This document shows, piece by piece, positions 55,258 to 64,000 of a stretch of 64,000 nucleotides of DNA. The notes under the pieces are model-generated. The model made no database searches. It saw nothing but the letters and a program-made list of their open reading frames with translations, and had not been told where the DNA came from. The position numbers and the translations under genes are program-made. How positions within the stretch are numbered: position 1 is the stretch's first letter; each line of letters begins with the position of its first letter. Source of the stretch: Portulaca oleracea (Eukaryota; Streptophyta; Magnoliopsida; Caryophyllales; Portulacaceae); assembly GCA_029582165.1 (NCBI GenBank), contig CM055877.1, positions 1,289,523 through 1,353,522 of the forward strand, written 5' to 3'.

Positions 55258-58200
55258 ATGGAAGGCCAAGAATCGGAGAATGCTCACCTTGTACTTGCTC
55301 ACAAGCTCTTCCTCCTCACACATCCTGATGTCCCCGACATCGAGAAAGTTAGCCTCAAAGATGAGGTTTTGTCCACCATTAAGTCCGATTGTAAGTTCGA
55401 TCCGGAACGCAAAACCCTAGTTACTTTGCTGTTTTTTCTTTTGTTGAATTTGAAAATTGAGGTTCTTACGGCTTCGATTGTGGTGTAGATATGGCGTCGC
55501 TTTATGAAACCCTAGCTGCGAATGGCGTTGTGGAGTTGGATCAATTGCTGTTGGATTCGATGCGGAAGAGCATCGAAGATGAGCTTAAGAAGCTTGATGA
55601 AAAGTAAGTAGTAGTATTTGAATTGTAAATTGGTAATTGAAGTAACTGTAAACCTTAGTTCTACTTGGTTCTTTCGATGAAGAAATGATCCAATGATGAT
55701 TAGTGCATTGAGGATGTCGTTCCAATTCCTGAAATGGAGCTTTATAAAAGCTCTAAAGGATGAAATGAAGAGACATCTGAGGATCCATTCTGTTAATTTT
55801 TTTATTACTTTTGTTTGGTGCAATCTAATTTTGGTTTATTGGTGAGTAAGATTATCTCATCCTTCTGTGTTGTTTTGGTAGTTAACATTTGAGATATATC
55901 CATTGATTTTATGAATCTTGTCTGCTCTTTTCCTACTGTGTAAATTTGGTGGGTAAATTATGACCTGGGGGGCAAAATATGATTTAGTTTTGATACATCT
56001 GTTAAAATCTTGGGAGACCTCTATTGTTGCTACCATTGGAACCCATTTCTTGTGATGATAATGGTTCTTGTTCTGCATACTGAATTGTCCTTCGTCTCTG
56101 CGCCTGAGAAAGATCCTATAGGATAGATAAATGGGTTAAACTATGTTTCTTTTGCGCATGTTCTGCTTAAATTGGTAGAATTTGTTGTCCAAGAACAGCT
56201 ATTATCATGACTTCCTGAGAGAGAGCAGAGAGTTCAAATATAATTTCTTTTGCGAAATGGGCTTGAGTACACTATGTTTAACTCATAAATTATGTTCTCC
56301 TTTATGTGCAAATCAAAATCTGTAATATTCCCTGGTTATTGGTTATTCATTGTATATGATACAATGTTTGAAGATCAATTGAAATTAGGGAAATTTTAGT
56401 TGGGTAAAGCAAGGGATTTAGCTGGCATGTTGCTAGTTTATTTGATCCATTTTTTGTCGAGTGTGCTAATGCTTCTGGCAGTTTGCATTCAAATGCAATT
56501 TCATGTATTCATTTTTGCAATTCCCTTCTCGTGTTTTCGTAGGATTGCTGATGCTGAAGAGAACTTGGGTGAAAGCGAAGTCCGAGAAGCTCATTTGGCA
56601 AAATCACTGTTTTACATTCGGATTGGTGACAAAGTAAGCTTCTCATGGCTAGATCTTTCTTTGATGTTCTGTAACTTGTCTAGATGAGATGGCAATCTTA
56701 GTTTTTCATTGTCCAAATTTTCATCCAATTGATTTATTATAAATTAGGAAAAAGCATTGGAACAGCTCAAGGTAACAGAGAGCAAAACTGTTGCTGTTGG
56801 CCAAAAGATGGATCTGGTTTTCCACACTCTCCTGATCGGATTATTTGATATGGACTTTGATCTAATCTCCAAAAGCATAGACAGAGCGAAAAAGTACGTT
56901 GTTGGATGCAGGCATCACATTCTGTAGGATTTGGGTATTTTTTTCAACCCTTGATAGGTTTTGACTGAGGTCTGACATCTGGCTTTCTGTTCCCTTATCC
57001 CAGCTTGTTTGAGGAAGGGGGCGATTGGGAAAGAAAGAATCGTTTGAAGGTGTATGAGGGCTTGTACTGCATGGCAACCCGAAACTTCAAGAAGGCAGCT
57101 AATCTGTTTTTGGACTCAATCTCAACCTTCACAACTTATGAGTTGTTTCCTTACGACACCTTTATATTCTACACTGTACTTACAAGCGTTATATCACTTG
57201 ATAGAGTCTCACTAAAACAAAAGGTAAATTGACAGTAAAGTATGTAGTATTTATCTTAGTGCATAATATATGATCACCAGACAGCACCAGATGACGTGTC
57301 CATGTTAATGACGAACAGGTAGTCGATGCTCCAGAGATATTGACTGTGATTGGAAAGATTCCTTACTTGTCAGAGTTCCTGAATTCACTTTATGATTGTC
57401 AATATAAGTCATTTTTCGCAGCATTTGGTGAGTAACGTCCCATTCTTAAATGATAATTTGATATCTGTAGCTTTCTTGATGCCTACATTGCTGCAGTTTT
57501 TTACTTCAAGTTTGCTTTCTTAGTCTTTGAATTTTACTTGGCATTAGTGAGCAGGTCGCATTTCCTTTTTTTCTGTCTCTTCCCCCTGACTTTGGGCTTG
57601 GTTTGAGGGTGCCCTTGCATTTTTCCGTGTTTAGGAACCCAACATAGTCGGCTTTAGGAGGATAATGTCTAGACCATGCAACTTTATCTAGTTTTAATTT
57701 CATTGTTGCGCTTTTTGAAAGATGTCATTTTTTTGGTTTACTGTGGAGAATGGAGATTGAAAGAAAGACAAGGCTGGCAGGCAAGCCATAGGCCTTCTTT
57801 CATTTTTGAATTTATGTCTCACACTTTGATATGACGGGCTAATTTGGGTAGTCTCTTTTATTCTTGAAAATCTTGTCACCGACTCACGGTCCTGTTATTT
57901 CTCTCTTGAATGAAATTGAATTGCAATGTTTGATCCAATCTCTCTTCATGTCTCTCAGCCGGTCTCACAGAACAGATAAAGCTGAACCGTTACTTGTATA
58001 GACACTTCCGCTACTACATGAGGGAGGTAAGGACTGTGGTTTATTCCCAGTTCCTGGAATCCTACAAGAGTGTTACCATTGAGGCCATGGCAAAGGCATT
58101 CGGTGTCACCGTTGAGTTTATTGACCTGTGAGTCATCTCGTTTCCTTTTTCTAGAATCCTACAAGAGTCTGAGACATTTTGGCTTCAATATTTTCTAAGG

Positions 58201-58449
58201 AAGCCTATGATTTCCAGATTTGACCGATCTGTAATATTTCCTCTAAACAGTCGTGTTTTTGTATTTTTGGACAGGGAGTTGTCTCGTTTCATAGCTGGGG
58301 GAAAGCTTCACTGCAAAATCGACAAGGTGGCCGGTGTCCTGGAGACCAACAGGCCAGACGCAAAGAACGCCCTCTATCAGGCAACCATCAAGCAGGGAGA
58401 CTTCTTGCTCAATAGAATCCAGAAGCTGTCACGAGTCATCGATCTGTAA
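55258..58449 (+). CDS. RPN7: 26S proteasome non-ATPase regulatory subunit 6 (RPN7)
   Basis: Eight exons (55258-55390, 55489-55603, 56543-56633, 56748-56893, 57004-57223, 57319-57427, 57959-58127, 58275-58449) with GT/AG borders join in frame to 385 residues, close to the usual plant length. RPN7 is a PCI-domain subunit of the proteasome lid, which helps hold lid and base together for degrading ubiquitinated proteins in nucleus and cytosol. The N-terminus ([20 protein letters not shown]) and the helical-repeat middle ([40 protein letters not shown]) fit the family. The C-terminal PCI domain (about residues 250-365) has [20 protein letters not shown], then [20 protein letters not shown]. It ends [11 protein letters not shown]. 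It appears complete and functional. Confidence 0.97.
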
Positions 58450-59030
58450 AACCTGGGTATCGTGTTTTGAGGTTCAGACAATGCCATTGGGGCCAGATTG
58501 TAGAATCAGCAAGCTCTGGCAAGGATCTGTCTTTACCGGGGTCAAAATCAATTTTTGTCCTTGACTTTGTAATGACAGGATCATACTCGTACGCGACAAG
58601 TGACAAGGCATTTTCAGAAGCCAACTTTCCAGCACTGGCAAGCAGCTCGCATCTTTCTTTACCCAGTTTTCGTCGCTTGCGCTGGTCATTTTGTGCACTG
58701 CTTTTCGTTTCATTCACAGTTTAATTTGCGAACATTTGTTCGCCTTGCTCTCTGCCTTAGGTGGATGCACTGGAACTCGATGGAAGCTGGTTTTATGGAC
58801 ATAATATAGAGGATTTATATTCGTTGCACATTTGCTAGTGCACTTGTCCGTGCTTCTTCTATGTCATATTTGGGGACCCGGCACCAAATATCGTATTTCC
58901 TTTCTGTTGTGGGAGCTCGGCTCAAGTTTAAACTTGTCCAAATTATCATCCAAACGGAAAAAAAAAGACATTGGACACTAATTTTTCGTTCAATATCCAA
59001 CTTTTATGATTCAAAATAACATGGACGAAA
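58450..59030 (+). other. Probable RPN7 3' UTR and flank
   Basis: It follows the RPN7 stop. Open frames on both strands lack domains. No poly(A) site can be fixed with confidence. Confidence 0.4.
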
Positions 59031-59039
59031 TCACTACTT

Positions 59040-59290
59040 ATTCTCGCTTGGGAACTTCTCTCGTAGCAATAGCAAAGATCAAAAAGGACGTAGGTGAATG
59101 AAGAAATTGAGTACTGGAAGAATTCGGCCCTATGTTGCATCCTGGGCTTGAATCCACCATTCCTAGTCATGGAGGGATTCATCAAACACATATATGGTAC
59201 ACCTATGATCTTAGCTATAGCACAATTAGGAAAGGATTATTCTTGGTTCGTTTTAACTAGGCTGAAGAAGGAATGCATTGGAACCCAAAG
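59040..59290 (+). pseudogene. LINE ORF1-type DUF4283 fragment
   Basis: The plus frame contains EEIEYWKNSALCCILGLNPP, then FLVMEGFIKHIYG and WFVLTRLKKE, the start of the DUF4283 domain common in plant retrotransposon ORF1 proteins. Only the N-terminal half is left. Confidence 0.7.
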
Positions 59291-59299
59291 GAATAGAAG

Positions 59300-60060
59300 A
59301 ATGATACGCCGTGTGAGTTTCTCAAGTGAACAGTATTTCTATTTTCCCCTCACCTCACAATACACATTACAACTGAACAATTCTATTATTAAGAATAAAC
59401 AATGATCATATTTTAATTACATACCCCACAAATATGTAATAAATTAACCTCATTCAGGAATCCACCTTCCAGAAACTAGAAAGAAAAAGTTATTTATCAT
59501 TAGTCAATAAAGACTGACTTCATACCTAATTCATATCCATCCTTAAAGATTACAAAAGCTAATGGTTTTTTTTTTTTTGAACAGGCAATAACAAAAGGTA
59601 ATGGTAGACAACTATAAGCTATAATGCTAGACAACTATAGGCTATAAATCATACATATCACATGAAATAAAAACATTATACAGCAGCCAAATCATAAAAT
59701 TAATATAATACTATACTCCTTTGGCACTAATTACCCCATACTTCGTTCTTTTGTATGTTAACGTAACTAACTGTAACGCAAATTACTGTAACCTACTACA
59801 AATTATCATTACCTTTTACTATTTCTACCGCAACTAACCGCAACACAACTTACCGCACCGTAAATTAAACGCACAAAAGAACAGTGTCTTATCAACAATT
59901 TGTACATTCATACATGAATCCAGAACACACCAAAACTCCCAAATTCACATCCAAGGTTCTCAAACAAATGAATCAAAACATTTGATCATCATCATGATGA
60001 TCATCATACCCAATCACATCAACATACACATACTACCATCACAAAACACCATAATTGAAC
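59300..60060. other. Intergenic DNA with a MITE remnant
   Basis: About 59740-59890 holds GTTCTTTTGTATGTTAACG on the left and ACGCACAAAAGAACAGTG on the right, the same inverted ends as 52614-52790. A duplicated short motif, AGACAACTATA(A/G)GCTATAA, occurs at 59606-59650. No gene. Confidence 0.5.
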
Positions 60061-60066
60061 ACCAAC

Positions 60067-60558
60067 CTACACTACACCACACGAAATCACCCCCAGCGAC
60101 GGCCTCCTCCACCCGAAGCTCCGCCTGGTCGGCGACGGCGCCGCCGTCTTGGCCGCCGACCTCATCATCTCGACCAAAGCTTCGGCGTTTTCCGGCGAGA
60201 GTATCTCCTCCAACTCCCTGCTATCAATCGCCATCTTCACCCTCCATACTCCGTTCCCCCTCGACGGGAGCACCTCAAACGCGGAGCTTTGGTCCCTCCG
60301 GAAGCTCGACGACGCCGTTTCGTGCCGCCTGCTCATCCCGAAGGGTAGAAGGTGGTAGATTTGACCGTTGCAGAGTACCTCGTCTTCGAACAGAGGGAGG
60401 GAGAACTGGTCTCTGTGGTAGATCCCGTAACCCGGGAAGATGTCCAAGACGTCTTTGGCCATCTTCGGGCCGTGGAGCTCCATGACCCGGCCCGAATCAG
60501 TCATGATTCGGATCGGGTTTGTTACTACTGCCGTGCTTTTCTGAGAGCAGTTACCCAT
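60067..60558 (-). CDS. PADRE / DUF4228 domain protein
   Basis: Single exon, 163 residues, from the ATG at 60558 (MGNCSQKS). The MGNC start is a likely N-myristoylation plus palmitoylation site for membrane attachment. The start fits the TATA box about 65 bp upstream; an earlier in-frame extension lies upstream of that box and is not expected. The domain is shown by IRIMTDSGRVMELHGPKMAK, then DVLDIFPGYGIYHRDQFSLP, EVLCNGQIYHLLPFG. These proteins are small, plant-specific and often stress- or pathogen-induced; no biochemical function is established. The C-terminus (ELEEILSPENAEALVEMMRS) is helical, followed by a basic Ser/Arg tail. No introns, stops or shifts. Confidence 0.88.
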   Translation of the reverse strand: MGNCSQKSTAVVTNPIRIMTDSGRVMELHGPKMAKDVLDIFPGYGIYHRDQFSLPLFEDEVLCNGQIYHLLPFGMSRRHETASSSFRRDQSSAFEVLPSRGNGVWRVKMAIDSRELEEILSPENAEALVEMMRSAAKTAAPSPTRRSFGWRRPSLGVISCGVV

Positions 60559-60619
60559 GCTTGTTTGGTGTGGTGCTTTGTTTTTCAGAGGGGTTGCTCT
60601 GTTTTTTGGTGGAGTTGGG

Positions 60620-60633
60620 TTTATATATAAAGG
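60620..60633 (-). promoter_or_regulatory. TATA box of the PADRE gene
   Basis: CTTTATATATAAAC on the minus strand, about 65 bp before the ATG at 60558. Confidence 0.7.
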
Positions 60634-60699
60634 GGAGGGAAATGGGGCCGTGAATGACAACTTGAGGGGAGGGGGGTCACGGGCAAGAAGAGAAATTCA

Positions 60700-62458
60700 A
60701 AGGAGAGAGAAAATATAAATTATCTAATTATATTCATCTCGTATGAAAAATATTTATAAAACTGTATTATAATAATGTTATTAACAAGATGATAATAATA
60801 ATCGCTTAGATGATATGTTTAATGTTGTTTAAGAAATCTCAATGTAGGCATCTTATCCCTGTGAATAAAAGTTACAAAGAGATTGATTTCGACACATTTA
60901 CAGCAAAATAAAGGAGAAGTTTGCTAAGGTGAGAAACTACGTAAGAGTTTGCTGCTTGTGGTTTAAAAGGAGCTAAAAAGTAAAGAGTAAGTATAAAAGT
61001 AATAAATTCACCCATTAACTTTATCAAAAAAACATGTATAAAACTGCATTACAATTCTCATAATTAATAAAACCTAAAAGCATACTCCGATTTCCATACA
61101 TTTTAGAAAAAAATACTCATAATTAGACACATTTAGGTTATGCTCTTTTATGCGGTCCGATGTGGTGTGATGCATTATCACAACTCATCATACCACTCAA
61201 ATACTTTTACCATACTTCCACACTTTATTACAATCATTATCAATATATATTCTCATTTTTTTTCTTTCTCCTTATTTTTCTCCTCTACTATTCATATTCT
61301 CTCTCCTCACCTACCACGTCAATCACACATCCTACGCACTTTCCACAATTTTCCACAATTTCATTACACAACACTGTATTCACATCTTACCAACCCCACA
61401 AAGTAACACGACAGTTAAAAATACAAAAACATGCTACTCCTCAAATTATAATCCAATTTTCACAAATGATGGGAGTGATGTAGGGAAAAGAGGGGTCAAA
61501 TTGATTTGAAATAAGGGAGGACGTAAGTTAAATTATGGACCGTTGAGAACAGGGGGGAAGGTAGTTTTATTGGGGGTGGTTCGGCGGATGTTTGAAAATT
61601 AATACCACCCTGCAAATTTATTGGGGAAACGACAACGTACTGTCCCCCAAATTGCTACTACAACTTAATTAATTAATCGTTTTTTTGGGGATTAGTGGAT
61701 TAAGATTACCAAATTTTTTTAATAAAAGAGACTTCACATGCGTATTATTGCATGCAATTTGGGGTAATTGTTTATTCACAAGGACGGTGTCTGATTTTAA
61801 CGTCTTCCTTTATTTTATTTTCTTTCCTTATTTTATTTATAATAATCGTATTAGTATGCATGGTCCAAATGTTTGATTGATAGATATATATTTTTTGAAG
61901 CTGCGCAGTCACGGTTCTTTTATGTAGATGATAAATATATCGGAAATAATAAATTTTTTGATGCAAGATGGTTCTTAACTATCTTATATTTTATTTAAAT
62001 TATTCATAAATTTAAATATAAATATATTTAAAGCATTATAAAGATATGTTTCATTACTTTGAGGATTATTATAATCCATAAATATTATAAAAATATTTAT
62101 TTATTTATTTATATTTTTTCATAAATATAAAACTATGCATAAAATGTGCATTTTTTATTATGATTGATAAAATTAGCTATTATTTATATTTTTTGACCTA
62201 GCAAATAAATATTATACCCTTGTAGTTGATAAATATACATAATTATTAGATAAAATATTATTAAAAATTAACAAAACATGAAATATAGATAATTCAAGAT
62301 GGTTATTATCCATCTTGAGGTAAGATGTGTATCATGGTCCTAAATATAGATGTGAATAAATTGATTTAGGCCCCTTTTTTTACCGTGTGATCGCGATGCG
62401 GTTGCAGTGCGGTGTGGTGGAATGTGGAAAGTTGTGGTGAAATGAAGAATGTTATGGT
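60700..62458. other. Intergenic AT-rich DNA with a MITE, no gene seen
   Basis: A MITE-like stretch at about 61139-61400 begins ATGCTCTTTTATGCGGTCCG and is related to 51658-51912. About 62370-62457 has similar GATGCGGTTGCAGTGCGG text. The rest is AT-rich with no supportable coding region. Confidence 0.5.
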
Positions 62459-63250
62459 TGTTGGAAAATGATGTTTGACAACGGCTTGAATCTTTATCAT
62501 CTTCACTTGACTTGACTTGATCTTCTAGCGGTACATATGACAAGACGGAGATAGAACTTAATAACCAAATGGTTAACTTGACTTGTTTGGATAACGCTAA
62601 GAGTCATGGCCTCGTACACATTTTCCTTAAGAACTATTTACTGTACCGTAAATGTTCAAAGGGATAAAACTTAGCTCTCGTAACACTCAAGAAATAGATT
62701 CTTACTTGAATCACTCTAGTATAGCTGCAGTCTATACAAGAATGAGATTGTGATTAGCTTAGAATGGTGTGTGTCAAATAGCTTAGGATGTCTCCTATTT
62801 ATAGGAGATTACCACCCACTTAGGATACCCTAGTCAAAGGGTAATCAAGAGCCTTAATGATGAGATTATGTCCTTAATATGACCTTGACCAAGTCAAGTC
62901 ATATAGCTGTTGTAATCTCAGCATAATCGTGCTTAATGACGATATCAAGCACTAATTACACAAAATCATATAGCCGTTAGCAATTAACACAATTCCTGCC
63001 TTCAACACGACCCGTGTTGAATCAACACGGTCCGTGTTGGCTCAACACGACCCGTGTTGATCCAACACGACCCGTGTTGAGCGCAGGATTTGTTTCCTTG
63101 CTCTCTGGAAGGCAACACGACCCGTGTTGCTTCCTGTTTCACCCGTGTTGATCATATTCTTATTGTTTCACTTATATATAATCTTTATACTTGATATACT
63201 TTAATCTTAAGGCTATATAATTGTCTTATACTCTTGAAATATATCCAACA
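62459..63250 (-). mobile_element. Copia-type 3' LTR
   Basis: On the minus strand it starts TGTTGGATATATTTCAAG at 63250 and ends TTTTCCAACA at 62459, so the 7-bp terminal inverted repeat is TGTTGGA. It is preceded by the purine tract AACGGGGGAT (63260-63251). The rest of the element extends beyond the window. It contains the palindrome array at 63003-63129 and repeated CTTGACT motifs near 62508-62585. The copia assignment is by LTR style only. Confidence 0.75.
63003..63129. repeat. Phased palindrome array CAACACGACCCGTGTTG
   Basis: Five 17-bp units (starts 63003, 63023, 63043, 63063, 63113), one with GGTCC in place of GACCC, plus a half unit near 63138-63149. Each unit is CAACACG, three bases, CGTGTTG. 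The first four are exactly 20 bp apart. It lies about 120-250 bp from the LTR start, in the probable U3. Confidence 0.95.
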
Positions 63251-64000
63251 ATCCCCCGTTATTTCAAGAGTATGTAAAACCCTTGAAATAATTTTACTTA
63301 AGAGGCTTATACCCCCGCTATTTGAGATATACCTTAACTTATAATTACCAGAGAATCCTTAAAAACATATGCCTAATGAAAAGTAGATTACTCTTTGAAC
63401 TTTTCAATTAGTGTATATGAGCCAAATTGTATCTAAATCGCAAAGTAGACATAGCTTTGAACTTTGGATTTATATTGACCAACTATACTCATAACACACA
63501 TATATTTTAAATCTTGAGTGTAAATACTTTGACACTATTATCCGGCCTTGTGTCCTTATCCTTCATAAGTGTTTCGGAACTTTAGCCCATAGTTCCTTTG
63601 TGCGGCCACACATTACACTTACATAGGTAGACTTTGTAATTATACCACCCCTGTAATTAGGTTTTCCACAAAGTCCATTAAGAGTGTCACCACTCAACCT
63701 CTTGTCATTACAGATTTAAACATCACTTAACATGAGATGTATAAAATCGATGCTTCCTACTACTTTAGACAACTCCGTACTCATTTGAACTTTAGAAATT
63801 GGTGGTATTCCAATTCGTAAAGTTGAGTCATTGTTGTGAAGTAGTAGAGATTCGGGCTACTTAACCCATCTCTAATAACAAGGTCCACTAGATATATTAT
63901 TATATCTTTACCATGGCCTTAATAAGGATATCCTCACCATAATATGAACAAACCATCATATTATTTTTCGGATACAATCACACTATACCGTGTGTAAACT
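63251..64000 (-). mobile_element. Interior 3' non-coding part of the copia element (continues past the window)
   Basis: It directly precedes the 3' LTR on the minus strand. No pol motifs are visible in this stretch. Coding DNA, if any, lies beyond the window. Confidence 0.5.

Noticed and set aside
58436..58809. Overlapping frames on both strands after RPN7
   Set aside because: Probable 3' UTR; no domain and mutually overlapping.
60055..60485. Plus-strand Pro/Arg/Ser-rich frames
   Set aside because: Antisense shadows of the PADRE-domain gene.
63003..63149. CRISPR-like array
   Set aside because: Units are palindromes with 3-bp junctions in a plant LTR; no variable spacers of CRISPR length and no cas genes.

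Overview
This window looks like nuclear DNA of a flowering plant, most likely a eudicot. The reasons are intron-containing genes with GT/AG borders, AT-rich intergenic DNA, a full RPN7 proteasome gene, small B3-domain genes, a PADRE/DUF4228 gene, and many plant-specific transposons (Cassandra TRIM with 5S rRNA sequence, Stowaway and hAT MITEs, Ty1/copia LTRs, a Tat-type gypsy element). A Caryophyllales source is a low-confidence guess, from the DUF4283-like, DUF7745-like and plant-mobile-domain sequences.

Layout. 1-3450: first copy of a repeat block of at least 3.35 kb (part of a gypsy LTR, a copia LTR tail, a PIF/Harbinger-like element containing a nested Cassandra, and most of a foldback MITE). 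3450-11340: AT-rich DNA holding a glutamine-type tRNA gene with a CTA anticodon (5009-5080), a first exon of an apparently broken gene (5261-5529), a GC-rich foldback, a small B3 gene (8170-8544) and a perfect 51-bp palindrome. 11350-15590: a minus-strand gypsy 5' LTR with PBS, then the second copy of the repeat block. 15700-25460: Tat-type gypsy DNA in plus orientation (PPT, LTR and PBS between 23459 and 24640) that carries two antisense, multi-exon genes, a DUF7745-like gene and a plant mobile domain (PMD) gene. 25460-38400: mostly MITEs, foldbacks, a solo copia LTR and one arm of a local inverted duplication. 38400-48030: a cluster of small B3 genes, all on the minus strand (38.4, 40.1, broken 44.4, 47.6 kb), shaped by duplication, inversion and MITE insertion. 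48030-55200: a very small TRIM, MITEs, a decayed copia pol and a plastid ycf2 fragment. 55258-58449: RPN7. 59-64 kb: a LINE ORF1 fragment, a PADRE-domain gene, and a copia 3' LTR that carries a phased palindrome array.

The host genes seen with confidence are RPN7, four intact small B3 genes, the PADRE gene and the tRNA-like gene. Nothing suggests they act in one pathway. The B3 genes are a local expansion of one type. The PMD/DUF7745 pair appears to be cargo of an LTR retrotransposon, antisense to its transcription. The most unusual single item is the CTA-anticodon tRNA, which would read UAG if functional.
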